From: Liquidambar formosana
Lineage: Eukaryota; Streptophyta; Magnoliopsida; Saxifragales; Altingiaceae
Length of the DNA stretch: 64,000 nt
Assembly: GCA_039720395.1 (NCBI GenBank)
Contig: CM077828.1
Coordinates: forward strand, 24,470,717 to 24,534,716
Direction of reading: 5' to 3'
This document shows positions 46,291 through 58,348 of this stretch, one piece after another (the first letter of the stretch is position 1; each line of letters starts with the position of its first letter). Both the position numbers and the translations under genes were made by a program. The notes beneath the pieces are model-generated. The model was not told where the DNA came from. It did not search any database and saw only the letters and a program-made list of their open reading frames with translations.

Positions 46291-47483
46291 TATCCAACCT
46301 TTCTCTCTAGTCTCGCAAGGATTTGGCCTCAAACTAATCTCACACTCTCATTTTCTAAAATATATATAATCCACTGTAAGTCTATGCATCGAATAATAAA
46401 AAGGTGAAGATTTAAATCCGAGACCTTGGACTCTTGGTTCCTACAAGTTAATAATGTAACTCCAATCCTGTAATTTCACATGGAGATAAATTACTACGCG
46501 AGTGGCGTACTATTGACAAAGAAAATGATGAACGTACTAGTTGTCTATATCAGATTATGCTGACTATATTCTATATGGCACCTTTGTAATTTATTAACAA
46601 AACTAAGATTTCCATGTTTTACAAAAGAGCATGCCACGTCATCCAATAAATAAATCCGGTGGATGCAGCATTACTCTATTGACAAACTCTTTCTCTTCTA
46701 ATGTTGTAGTGTATCTTGTGAGCCAAGATCATCCACTTGGGTATTCGGGTGCATGAGTTCATCCAACAGTTCTAAAAATTTCAATTTTTTAAGATACAGT
46801 AACCAGGGTAAAATGTTTTTCCTAGACTTGCACATTGAGAATGTTCATACGCAAAATTTCATTCCAAAGTAAGATGTTTTTTTTAGAAAAAAAAAATTAT
46901 AATCACCTTTAAGCTACATAACCAGGATAATATATCTCTTATTAAACATAGGTATTACTAGTCAATGGCATTACAGTCTAATGATATTTACCTCACTTGT
47001 CAAATGAGTGATTTTAAGTTCAAACCCACGGACACATTGATGCCTTATTTGTTGATAATAAAAAAAGATTATAAGGTAATTTCTACCGATTGTCAAAAGA
47101 AAAAATAAAAAAAAGAAAACATAGGTGTCAATGGATTTTCATTTCCTTGAACATAGGTAAAGAAAAGGAGAACCGACCCTCAGACAATTTGGTTCTTAAT
47201 TAGAGCAAAACCGATCAAATTGAACCAAGTTGTAATGAGTCTATAGTCCACAGATTGCAAGTTTCACCGGGGAGGATTTATTCCCCATTGGTTTACCCGT
47301 GGTTTAGTCTAAAATCGAATTGCACCCGCTAATTATCACCGTACTCTTTTTTTTTTTTTTTTTTTTCTGTTCTTTTTTTTCCCCTTCAATGCTAAGGAAA
47401 TAAGGAATTGTCACTATTCTCGTCTGTGCAACTTCTCTCTACGTTTCCTTGCTTCGCAACAGATTCGCAGCTATAGAGAGAGA

Positions 47484-47637
47484 ATGGAGTCGCCGGGGGA
47501 GTGGCTGGAGAAGGCGTTGATTGATCTATGCAAGAAGGTGGAGAGTGGTTTGAGTTTGGATGGGGATTTAATATCAGGACTTGTCTCTTACTGTGAGCTC
47601 GCTCCTCCCCAAGACGCTAAAGAGTACCTCGATGTAA

Positions 47638-47670
<33 letters not shown>

Positions 47671-50600
47671 ATCTCTATATAACTCAGCTCCTCTATTCTA
47701 GGTGTTTATTATTTTTGCATCTTTATAGTTTGAGTTGATTATGGATTTGTTCACAAATTATATATATAAATCACGATAAAATAATTCAGTTTACATGGGA
47801 CGCCCAAACAGACCATTACTTTATTCTGAAATCTCCGTTTTTGCCCCCCTTCAATCCTCATGGTGGGTTTTTATTTGTATTGCGGTTGATGGTCCTTCTC
47901 ATTTTTCTCACTAATTGTCACGAACTATGTAGAATTTGGGAATGAGAATTTTTCCAACATTGATTTGATGATATTTGGATTGGGTTGTTACTATCTATAG
48001 TTTTGCAACTCTCGGAAGTCAGAACCCTAACATCGATAATAAATTTTGATTCATTACCTAGATTAGGGGAATTGTGGAGGGTTACCCTTTCGTCACACGA
48101 GTTTAAACTGCAGAACCAATAGGATAGGCTTCCTTACCTGCCACATACTCTGTGTTAAGATTCATGATAGGCCCTATTCAAGCCACCAGTTCGCCTTGGA
48201 GGAATTTAGCATCAACTCATGGAGGGCTAGTGTCGGGCTAAGAAAAAAAATGGGAGCATATTACACCGGGTTGGTCCTGCTAAGTGGGGTCCTAGGAGGG
48301 TACATTTTAAACTGATTATTTACTCATATGATGTATCATACTACGATCAATTAAACCGACCCCAAATAGCTTAGACATGGACACTTCTAAGATGCTATCA
48401 GCTGTTGAAAGCTTGAAATTGGAGTTTTGTTCAATAGTGCTAAACCAAGGTGATGGGTCATGTGGTGAACTTTTTATCATATTATAGGTTGTTTACATTT
48501 TACCCATTTCCTTATTCTGATGTGTGTTTACTCTTACATACCAAATTGCCAATACCAAGTAATATCACCAGGGTCGAGTTGCATGGAGCTAATATTGTTA
48601 CCAAAACCAGTTCCTGAAACCATGCCAAAGACTAGTATTCAATTCTCATATCTTTAGTTTTGATGTGATATTCTTGTGAAACCATTTACAAGCTGTTCAG
48701 CTGTTCTATCAACAAATCAATGACTGAAGTGTCTATTTCAGTATTTCAGGAGGCATCTTGGATTGTATAAGGAGTAACATTCAAATTGAGTGAATGTGTT
48801 TCAACTGCTAATTTTATTGGCCATTGATGTTTATGTATGTGGAGTATAATTTTGGTTACCTATTGGAATTAAGTTGTGGAAGTGTTTTGAAATTAAGGAA
48901 GCTTGAAGCAAAATGTCAAGTACATATGTTCAAAGCATGTAACTCTGTTTTTTTGATACACTTTGGTTGTTATGTGTGGTTTGCAACTTTAACTGCAGTT
49001 TAAACTTTGGTTACTCTGGTGGTAGAATTATTTTGTGTTATTGTATGGGAGTCAATGAATATTCAAATCAAATTATCTAATAGAGTTGTATAAAGCTTTA
49101 ATCTTATATTTTTCAATGAGAAATTATTGTTTTAAGGAGTGTAATTAAATTTTGGAAGTCCATGAAAGTTGAAAACCATTATTACATATTATAAGATAAT
49201 CCAGCATTAGGTTTTATGCGAGAAAAATCTTATCGGCTGACTTCTGCTATAGATGGATATGAAAGAGAAGTGACTACACTGGTTGAGTACATATATATAG
49301 GTGGGCTGCTGGTTTGGGGTTTGAAGCATTTTTTTTAATGGAAGTCTTGCATTGTTGAAGTTCTTGATCTCCAAATGTATATATATGATTTGAAAGCTTA
49401 TTCTTATTCTTATTCTTATTCTTTGCATGTTTTACCAGCAGATTTATCCTTTTTTATCCTGCAGCAACCATTGGAAATTTACATCTCTAGTTTTTATTTT
49501 TCCTCTGCAGAATATCATTGGCCAGGAAGCTGGCAAAAGTGTAATTGAGGAATATTTACGAAGAAGAGGTCACTCAGATTTCCGCAGCAGCAGTCCAGAT
49601 GTTCCAACTTCCAAATTACATGCCTACGTCAAACCACCCTCATATGAAGGTTCAGCCAGTGGAACCAAGAAAGCATTGAGAACACCGAAAGAGGCTACAG
49701 TTTCCAGTAATGTGGAAAATCGAGTCCCAGCTGAGACCAGCGAGTCAAGAAACATGCAAAGAGGAAACCAAGGTAATTTAGGAAGAAAAAATCTGGGAAA
49801 GTTATTTCACTTGCTGATGCTGCGAAAGGGTCAATTGTGTTCCAGCAGGGGAAACCATGTTCATGTCAAGCCCGTCGGCACAAACTGGTGAGCAATTGTT
49901 TATCTTGCGGCAAGATAGTTTGTGAGCAAGAGGGAGAGGGGCCTTGCAGTTTTTGTGGGGCCCTTGTGCTGCGGGAAGGGAGCACGTATGCTGGTTTAGA
50001 TGCAGGTGCAGCTCCCCTATCAGATGCTGAGACAGCAGCTGAAGCTTATGCAAAAAGGCTTGTTGACTATGACCGGAACGCTGCAGCACGTACGACAGTT
50101 ATTGATGACCAAAGTGACTATTATGAGATTGAGGGGAATAGCTGGTTGTCAATGGAGGTACCTAATTTGTTGAAACCTATGTAGCTGCAACTTGCAAGGA
50201 TGTAATTATATTTGTTCAGAAAATTGATAAAATTTATTTGCAAAATATTTTCTCTCAGGAAAAGGAACTTTTACGAAAGAAACGAGAGGAGATCGAAGAA
50301 GCTGAGCAGGCCAAACGAAATAGAGTGGTTGTGACATTCGACTTGGTTGGCCGCAAGGTTTTCTTTCTTTGCCAAATGGACTGTCTGTTGTGTGGTTGTG
50401 AGTCGGTCTTGTTGCTGGATAACTTTCTTTCTTACTCTTCACTAGAATTTCAGTACGAGTATGGTTTAATCAGTTATAACCACTCTATTATCATCAATTA
50501 TCCACAATGTTATCGGTCCTCTTTGCTCCCGCACTTTATCTTTTCTGACCATGCACATTGATTATCAAATGATGGAATCCTGTTAGGCGACACTAATTTT

Positions 50601-51297
50601 TGTTTTGTCATTGTAATGTTAAGGTTCTAACATGTTAGAACCATTTACGAAGTCTTTTCCCTCTAAGATTTTGAATTTTATAAAGTAAGAACCACCATTA
50701 TAATCATAAAACTGCAACTGAAAAAGAAAAAGAAAAAATCTTATCATTTTCTCAACTCCTTCATATTATTTACATTTTTATTGACATAGATGCTTAAAAG
50801 GCTTAAGTTCTGTCCACAGTTCCACTTCCTTACATTGCTTTTAGCTGCTTGGTTTTTTTTTTTTTTTTTTTGAAAAGTCAATGCTTCTACTCAAATCTGT
50901 AGTTGTTTATTTTTTATTTTTTTTATGTGTTATTCAGGTTCTGGTCAATAAAGATGAAGTTTCAGAACTAGAATCAGAGAACGGAATTTTACGGCCACCA
51001 GATGAAAGAGAAGTCAACCGGATTAAACCAAACCCAACTCTTAGAGTACAACCAGTATTTGTGGACCCAGGCCCCAGTATGAAGCCTGTTAAGGGTAAAC
51101 AACCAAACAAGCGCCTAGCTAAAGGCTTATGCTTGAAGATAACTGGAAGGGTGCAGCATGACAGCAATGAATTAAAAGGTTTTATGATGGACAACCAGCT
51201 AGAAACAGCTTCAAATGGGGCGTTTTGGCCAGGACCGTCAGTAAATGGGGGTTTCCATGTGGAAGATGATAGCGAATGTTCTCTAGATTACCATTAA
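47484..51297 (+). CDS. TRIP4: ASC-1/TRIP4-type C2HC5 zinc-finger protein (one frameshift)
   Basis: Exons 47484-47633, 49511-50157, 50259-50357 and 50938-51297 with GT-AG introns. Restoring one A in the A6 run at 49786-49791 gives 418 aa. The C2HC5 finger spans about residues 167-199, with C167, C169, H174, C180, C183, C188, C196 and C199 ('NCLSCGKIVCEQEGEGPCSF'). An N-terminal helical domain ('WLEKALIDLCKKVESGLSLD') precedes it and a charged coiled segment ('LLRKKREEIEEAEQAKRN') follows. In animals TRIP4 is in the ASC-1 complex, and its yeast relative acts in splitting collided ribosomes; a similar role here is inferred from family. Without the base, exon 2 reads out of frame after 'GNLGRK' and the finger is lost. 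Confidence 0.88.
47634..47662. repeat. (TC)n microsatellite at intron 1 start
   Basis: A run of CT units starts a few bases after the exon 1 donor of the TRIP4 homologue. Confidence 0.9.
48110..48380 (-). repeat. Possible SINE/LINE 3'-end fragment in intron 1
   Basis: On the minus strand, 'atttggggtcggttta' near 48350 and segments such as 'aagtggggtcctagg' on the plus strand resemble the conserved tail region of plant short interspersed elements. The block lies in the 1.9 kb first intron of the TRIP4 homologue. The boundaries are not defined and the identification is weak. Confidence 0.3.
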
Positions 51298-52633
51298 GAT
51301 ACCTGTCCAGCTTACTAAGTTTCTAAAGCTCATTTATTCATACTTAATTTGGTTGGCAAGCACATTTATTCATACATGGAGATGGCCTTGTTTTTACTGT
51401 TTTGAGGGAAGAGAATTCGATGAAATATTTTCGTGTACATGGGTATGGTACATTGGTACAACAATTTTAAAATACCTTTTTGCTCTATATAGTAACTTTC
51501 AACGATCTACTGCTCATGCTCTACTGTCCCATTCTTCAGGAAAATGTGTATTTTAGAAGGTGGCATGTTGAGTTGTATTTGGTGGTTTGCTCTTAGGTTC
51601 TATTAGTGAATTCTTTGAGAAGGAATGTTGAAACGGTTTGTGCACCACACATAGTTATCTTCATACAATACCTGGTATAGTTTTTCAAAAGGAAGAAGAA
51701 TTGATCTGATTTTCATTGATTTTTACTGTTTTTGGAGAAGCTTTGGTTATGATTAAACCTGACAAATGTGGTGTTCTGGTTAAAGCACAGTAGGACCATT
51801 CAATTCGTATAACACTGATTTGTTCACTTTAGCATAATCACAACATCTCTTGATTTTTAATATTGAAAACTAACAGGGTGTGTTTGGACGTCTCGTGGAA
51901 ATAAATACAGCCTTTTTCCTTTTTATGGCATTTGAAGTCACGTTATCCTTCTCTGGTATGTAGAGTTAGAAATGGAACCATCAAGATAGGAAAAACTAGG
52001 ATTGCATCCCTGTTCAAACTACTTGCCCCGAGCAAATACAACTGGTACCAGCAAAATATATGGCTAATATAGGAGTTTAAATGAGCAGAGACCTTTGCCA
52101 AGAATAATTGATGTTGGAAGTTCTACAACAAGATCTATCACTAATACTAGATGCATTCAAATAAGCACAGTACTTGGGCCAAGAATTACTATGTGCTGAA
52201 GTTGTTTTCTGTGGGGTTTATGAAACAAATCCCTGAAGAAGTTTTTCTGGAGTTTATGAAGCTAGGATTCAACCCCTCTTTTCAAACACCAGGCCGGCAG
52301 CATGAAAACCCCAGGTCAAATTGGAATAGGCTTTGTTAGGCTGAGTTCGTGAAAGAAACCAATGATGATATTTATACACTACAGTATCAATTAACTGATC
52401 CATGTGCTACTTCCCAGAGCTCAAAGGTAGCACTGCTATTAGTTTTGATTCAAAAGGTCTTGCTCGTTGGATGTCCATGAGATCAAATTGAATTATTGCC
52501 ATAAGGTACTCGTAGAAAAACACCATATGCTCTGTCATCACTAGTCTGGAAGGGGAAATTAGAAGGTCTATTCTAGCTTATACATTGAACAGATTATGAT
52601 TTCCTCCAGATAAATTAAATCCCCATGTCAAAA
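51298..52633. other. Converging 3' flanks
   Basis: The 3' ends of the plus-strand TRIP4 homologue and of the minus-strand PPR gene face each other here. I see no gene, RNA or element; short open frames near 51353 and 52151 are unsupported. Confidence 0.5.
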
Positions 52634-54646
52634 TCACGTTGTTGCATCTAAAATTGAGCTTTTTCCAGCCACTTTCGGAGCTTTCTGGACAACCATTGAG
52701 CTTCTTGCACGTAGAACGTCACTCCATCTTCCTGCTTCAGCAAAAAAATTGGAGGAAATAACATGATCTTCAGGGCCCCGCAATGTACTTAGTTCTTTGA
52801 GCCCACTTGCCAAGCTTAACCCCATTGTGAAATTGCCATGAACTCTACAAGCATTGATCAACATCCTCCAAACGACCGCATTTGGTTCTACTGGCATGTT
52901 TTTAACAAATTCTTGGGCCTCCTCTAGCATCCCAGCTCTTGCGTGCATATCAACAATGCATCCACAGTGCTCAATCCGGGGCTCAATATCATACACCTTG
53001 CACATAGTATCATACAAGTTTCGGCCATCTTCAATCAAGCCAGCATGGTCACATGCCAATAAAACTCCAATGAATGTGACAGAGTTTGGCTCAATTTTCT
53101 CAGCATTCATTTGTTGGAAAGCAACAAGGGCTTCCTTTCCTTCACCATTGATGGCATGACCCACTATGATTGATGTCCATGAGACAACATCTTTTTCAGG
53201 CATCTTATCAAACACAGCTTTAGCTTGGGTCATGCACCCACATTTTGCATACATATCTATAAGAGCATTGGACAGAAAAATGTTCCCATTAAGATGATCA
53301 CTGCTCTCTATATAAGAATGTATGTGAACGCCATGATACAATTCTTCAGAATTCCGACAAGCCGAGATCAATCCTAGCATTGTCACTTCATCTGGGATTA
53401 GTTTTCTACATTTAATCAGATTAAAGAGCCTCAAAGCCTCACAGAAATGTCCACATTCAACATACCCATGTATCATGGAGTTCCAAGATGCAATATTTTC
53501 AGCCGGTAGTTCATCAAAAACTCTCCTAGCAAAATCTATTAATCCACATTTGGAGTACATGTTGATTAGTGCAGTCCCAACAGGAACTGTGGCCTCTGTT
53601 CCACTTGCTTTTATGTAACCATGAACCATCTTTCCTGTATCAAGATCTCTAGTATTAGCGCATGCTGAAATCAAGCCAATCAGAGACACTCTATCATATC
53701 CAACATTCCCAATTCTCATTTCCTTAAACAAGGTCAAGGCTTTTCCACAATTATTATTCTTAGCATACCCTGCAATCATTGTGTTCCACGATACCAAATC
53801 CCTCTCAGGCATCTCATGAAACACCCTTGCTGCATCACCCATACGCCCTAATTTTGCATACAAATCCATAAGCGCATTACAGACCTCATTTCTCAAACTT
53901 AAACCCACCTTGCAACAATATGAATGAAGCAATTCTCCAACACTAAATCCCCCAAATTCAGCACACCCAGAAATCAAAATCACCAAAGTAACATGATTTG
54001 GCTTCAGACTCAAACCATAACAGCCACTTAAAACTCCATTAAACAAATCCAAACCCATATCAAAAAGCTTATTCTTCACATACCCAGAAACCATACAATT
54101 AACTGTGACAATCGTTCTCTCAGGAATTCTATCAAACAGACAACAAGCATACCCGATCAAACTCGCCGAATTGGAATAAAAATGCACAAGTGTGTTCAAC
54201 ACATTAACATTACAATCAAAACCAAGCCTAAGAATGTGACAATGTATCGATTTACCTTCACGAATTGCCGACAATTTGTTACAAGCTTTGATCAATGAGG
54301 CATATATGAAGGGGTCATCAAGTGGGGTATTGGGTTTCATTCTTTGCATGGCTTTAAATGAAGAGATTGCATGTAAAGGGTTGGCTTCTGAAGCGTGTCT
54401 GAGAATCATGGTATGCAATGTGGGCGTGTTGGGTTGTTGGGCATGGGTGAAAATGGAGGTGGCGTGGTGGAGAGTTGAAGGGTTTGAGGAACAGAGTTGG
54501 AAGAGTGGAAGGAGCCATGTGTGGTCAGAGTGGAGGCCTGCGGTGATGAGTTGGGCGTGGATTTGGAGAAGGTTTTGAGTGGAGAGGACTGTGGTTTTGT
54601 TGTGGAGAAGAAGAGTTAACTTTTGAATTTGAATGGAATGATTCAT
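52634..54646 (-). CDS. PLS-class PPR protein without DYW domain
   Basis: A single exon of 670 aa. PLS repeats run from about residue 60 to 570 (for example 'PERDLVSWNTMIAGYAKNNN', 'PEKDVVSWTSIIVGHAING'), followed by a partial E region ('NAVVWRMLINACRVHGNF' to 'QKAPKVAGKSSILDATT'). The E region is diverged, ends early, and there is no DYW tripeptide. The N-terminus 'MNHSIQIQKLTLLLHNKTTV' could be an organelle presequence: basic and hydroxylated, no acidic residues. A role in organellar RNA metabolism is inferred from the family. It may need a partner deaminase if it edits, or have lost editing function. Convergent with the TRIP4 homologue. Confidence 0.93.
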   Translation of the reverse strand: MNHSIQIQKLTLLLHNKTTVLSTQNLLQIHAQLITAGLHSDHTWLLPLFQLCSSNPSTLHHATSIFTHAQQPNTPTLHTMILRHASEANPLHAISSFKAMQRMKPNTPLDDPFIYASLIKACNKLSAIREGKSIHCHILRLGFDCNVNVLNTLVHFYSNSASLIGYACCLFDRIPERTIVTVNCMVSGYVKNKLFDMGLDLFNGVLSGCYGLSLKPNHVTLVILISGCAEFGGFSVGELLHSYCCKVGLSLRNEVCNALMDLYAKLGRMGDAARVFHEMPERDLVSWNTMIAGYAKNNNCGKALTLFKEMRIGNVGYDRVSLIGLISACANTRDLDTGKMVHGYIKASGTEATVPVGTALINMYSKCGLIDFARRVFDELPAENIASWNSMIHGYVECGHFCEALRLFNLIKCRKLIPDEVTMLGLISACRNSEELYHGVHIHSYIESSDHLNGNIFLSNALIDMYAKCGCMTQAKAVFDKMPEKDVVSWTSIIVGHAINGEGKEALVAFQQMNAEKIEPNSVTFIGVLLACDHAGLIEDGRNLYDTMCKVYDIEPRIEHCGCIVDMHARAGMLEEAQEFVKNMPVEPNAVVWRMLINACRVHGNFTMGLSLASGLKELSTLRGPEDHVISSNFFAEAGRWSDVLRARSSMVVQKAPKVAGKSSILDATT

Positions 54647-56950
54647 GGAGCCATGAACATCCTCTGCATTGAAATGTGCCGTACTCGGACCAAATCATCT
54701 CGCACTCAGCTTTATATATTTATTATTGGGGCGTTTGGGCTCCGGTCCATTTATATGGACTTATGCAGCTATAGGTATAGTTTATAAAACTTTTACAGCC
54801 TTAAGTACACTTTTCGTAAGATGACAAAACAACCCCCTCTTATAAACAACACATTTAAGGGGAAAATAAAACACACACAGAGCTCCGTCAAACACGCTCC
54901 CACTTATTGCGCAAAAACCCCATTAAACACACTTTGCGATTACCTCCGGCGCATGTTCGACACACCGGCGAATCTTCGGTGCACATTCAACTCTCCTCAT
55001 CGTACTCGTCGAGAGAGAAGACAAACAATAGTGGTGTTCGTCATGTAACTCTTCGACTCTCCTCCTCATCGTACCCGAGGTTCGTTGAACATTATCAACG
55101 GGAAAAGAATGGCCTCATCGTCCCTATCGGGCAAGAAGACAAGCAGCAATTGGTGAAAAAAATGGCAAAAAAAACTAAGATTTCATTTCCCTTCTGTGAT
55201 TCTGTTAGATTGTTAGAGATTTCATTCCTTTTGAACGGATTTTTGCTGGTGTAACTAAACCTAGGGTTTTTATTTGATTTTTGATTTTGGGGATTTTGAC
55301 ATTGTTAATGGGGTTTCTGAAATTTCTTGCATTATTGGTTACATTGGATTTGTTTGATTTTGGGTTTCTTATTTTGGGGATTTTTGTTGTTCGGATAACT
55401 AAACCTAGGGTTTTTATTTGATTTCTGATTTTGGGGTAATGAGGTTTCTGAAATTCCATGTAACTGATTGAAATTTCATGTAACTGAATGGAATTGGAAA
55501 TTCCATGTAACTGATTGGGTTTCTGACATTCTCCGGTCTCTCTTTTTGTTTTATTTTATTTTATTTTATTTTATTTTTTATTTTTATAAACGTTTTTTAG
55601 AGAGCCATGGCCATTGCTTCCATTGTCACCACCCATGGTTCTCCTCTTTCTCTCTACAAAACTCATCCCTTTTTTATTACAAATCTCGTGGTGATGGGTT
55701 TCTGTGAGCGGTCCTTCTCCGACGGGGGTTGAGAGAGATGAGGTTTTTGAGTTGGAGAGTAAAATTGTTGGAAGACATCCCAAATATAGGAACCGTTAAT
55801 AAGATCTTCATGATTAATGAAAATTTGGAATTTTTAGGGAAAATCTTCATTAATTTGTTGCCATATCAGTGAATAAGGGCAGGGGTAGGTATTTCGTTAA
55901 TTTGATTCCCACCTAAGTCCCTAAAAATGTAGTCGTTTTTGTTGAGTAATGGACCTTGTCGCAAAAAGAGAAAGACAATTAGACTTAACGCTGGAAGATT
56001 TAGTAAATCAAGTACTTCTGACTAATAATGACATACAAGAGATTTCTTAACGTGGACACAAGAGTACAAGTTAATATATATTTAGTAAAAATAATAATTA
56101 AATGAAAAAAAATTAAAAATAACGCAAATAATGTGAAAAAACATAAGAAAAATATGCAAATTGCATAGAAAAATATAAAAATGTATATAAAATTATGTAA
56201 TCATATTTTCCCATTGCAATGATTTCTGAAGTCCAAATTGGTATATACAATTTCAACTGCCAGTCTAAACAGTTTGTTAGGTTTTCACGTCAAGGTGGCC
56301 TATGCAAAATGTTCATATTAAGTGACATCATAAATCGTTTTTATAAATTTTTAATTCAATACAAAATGACCATATTTATTTATCACGACTTAAGGACATA
56401 ATGAATACTTTACTTCATTTTGATTATTTTCGTAAGAAAATATGACTGAGATTGATAATATGAAATGAGTGATGCTATTAACTAGTTTCTTGCCTTAGAC
56501 TAACATTTTATGATTGGATTGGGAATCAAAATGGATATAAATAGACCACAAAGTTGATGAAAATTTAATTAAAAATGTGCATTAAATTTGATGGAGTAAG
56601 TCATGGCCTCATGGGATCATTTATTTCGTCTTAAAGTCAAGAGAAATTTTGTCGGAAGTCTCATCATACTCTCATGTGATAATTTCGAATACAGACAGCA
56701 AGTGGCAAATCGTGAAAAGCCAAAGGTGTAGCGACCGAGGTGGCGAGTTCCAATTGGGTGAAGCATAAATATCATACTTGGCTCAAAAACAGCAGATTCT
56801 TTGTTCACATCAATAAACCAAAAACTATAGTAAACCTACGAAAGCAAAGAGAACGCATGTCCTACGACTCTTTTGAGATATCTCTCCCCTCGACAGAGAC
56901 TGCGTTTCTCGGCTTTCTCAATCTCATCATCTTTCGTCCCCATCTTCCAT
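54647..56950. other. Upstream region of PPR and PMT2-like genes
   Basis: 54647-54720 is the PPR promoter side. 54770-55780 is a run of leader-like sequence: CCCC-rich blocks, CpG-rich 'cggcgcatgttcgacacacc', a 144-bp tandem repeat starting 'actaaacctagggtttttat' at 55254 and 55398, and a (TTTTA)n tract near 55548-55577. It might be a decayed transposable element or the 5' part of a lost gene; no frame is convincing. 55960-56600 is AT-rich and empty. 56620-56950 is the probable PMT2-like promoter. Confidence 0.45.
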
Positions 56951-57153
56951 AAACATTCCTAGACAGAGAACCCCCCCCTCCCCCCTCCCTTTTTCCTCTC
57001 TCTCCTCAAAGCTTGGATTTGCGACATTGTCATCTCCGGATTCTCATTTCCTCGCTCCATTGTTATCTCACAGAGAGAATATACTGCGACAAAAAATTAT
57101 AGATGCCTTGATTTGTTTGGGCCCGCAAGATCGTCGTATCTCTTCTGAGATCC

Positions 57154-58341
57154 GTAAGAGTCTTTCAATTTTTCTCAGATGCAGATCCGTTCTCTTATCA
57201 TTTTTTCATTGTGATCACGTATTGTGCTACATTTTGTCAGATTTGATGCGAAAGATTTGTGTGTGTGTGTGTACATATATATATATATTAATATATGTCT
57301 GCGTATTCTGAAATAAATTTTGGTTGTTTTTTTTGTATAATGTGAAATACCCAGTTGCAACTTTGGACGATAATTGATAATTGGTGTGAACTGTTGTGGT
57401 TTTATAGTTTTTCTCTGTTTGTTTCATGGGAAAACTGGAGGAAGACGGAACAAAGTAGAAGGTTGGATTGACTATTATGTTTTTAAGTTGTTTTAAATGA
57501 TGGGAAACTCATGTCAATTAAGCGATATAATTGGCTGACTTGAGTTGGCCGGGGGGGGGGGGGGGGTGGTTTGCACTTTTCAGGGGTCCCCCCATTAATG
57601 AAAAAATCAATGATTCGAAATTTTCTTTTATTTTCCTGCATTTTCTCAGCAACAAAGCATACCCATTTTATAATTTTATTCTGGTTTGTTTCCATTGATT
57701 ATTAGCTTTAAAGTGGCCTCAGTTTCTTTAGACTTTGGTATTCTGTATTCAAAACTGTTGCTCTGTCTCTTTAGTGTGTCCTGTTTGAATCTTTACTTGC
57801 TTTAGATCTTGGAGGTATATGCTGCATTTTGCAATACCACTACGATTTAGGCACATAGTTATATCCTTGGATCTACATTTTCATTCAATAGAAGTATTTT
57901 TAATGCCTATTCAAAACATAGATCTTACTTTGGATTTAAGCTTTTTGCATTGTTTAATTATAAATCACATCTTTAAGATGCCATAATTTTCACCCAAATC
58001 ACATTAGGATTTGGTATCTAATATCAACTGACAAAATGAAGAGAAAAATGGCACTTCTAATTGTCCAGTTTCAATCGACTAAAGTTGCATAAGCTTGAAT
58101 ATAAGCGATCATTCAAACTCTAAATGGGCAGCACTATTTTCACTCCTCTTGTAGATCTCTATGTTCATTGCTCAGCATTGTGAGTGCAAAATATATATAT
58201 TTGGGGTGCATGCATAAAGAAATTGGAGCTCGAAATGTGCTACCCTTTTAAATTTTTAATTGTTACTTTAGTTAGAGACATTCATACCTAGTATTTGTTT
58301 TGTTTCATTTTTGTACTTATTCTAGTTGGCAAATAATTTAG
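57154..58341 (+). other. 5' UTR intron of the PMT2-like gene (predicted)
   Basis: A donor 'gagatcc|gtaagag' at 57154 and an acceptor 'aataatttag|gtgcatc' at 58341 lie just upstream of the start ATG (58349). The stretch before the donor (about 56960-57153) has a CT/C-rich leader. Leader introns are common in this methyltransferase family. A G16 run (57551-57566) and a short (TG)(TA) tract near 57257-57290 lie inside it. Confidence 0.55.
57551..57566 (+). repeat. G16 homopolymer
   Basis: Sixteen consecutive G inside the predicted 5' UTR intron; the length is likely unstable. Confidence 0.9.
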
Positions 58342-58348
58342 GTGCATC

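Larger units (their letters stand above)
44808..47483. other. Spacer between P-class PPR and TRIP4 homologue
   Basis: 44808-45350 is the PPR upstream region. 45360-45560 is a GC-rich island (separate entry). 45632-46290 is a hAT-like element. From 46290 to about 47340 there is AT-rich sequence with no gene. 47341-47366 is a T-run, followed by the likely promoter and 5' UTR of the TRIP4 homologue, with 'agagagagaatgg' just before its ATG. Confidence 0.5.

Noticed and set aside
49776..49784. GTAATTTAG as a tiny intron explaining the TRIP4 frame change
   Set aside because: Nine bases is far below any plant intron and, being a multiple of three, its removal would not repair the frame.
54740..55960. 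A second Mutator-like element near the PMT2-like promoter
   Set aside because: 'ggtccatt' occurs inverted at both sides and CCCC-rich blocks recur, but I found no target duplication and the inverted similarity does not hold beyond about 15 bp.
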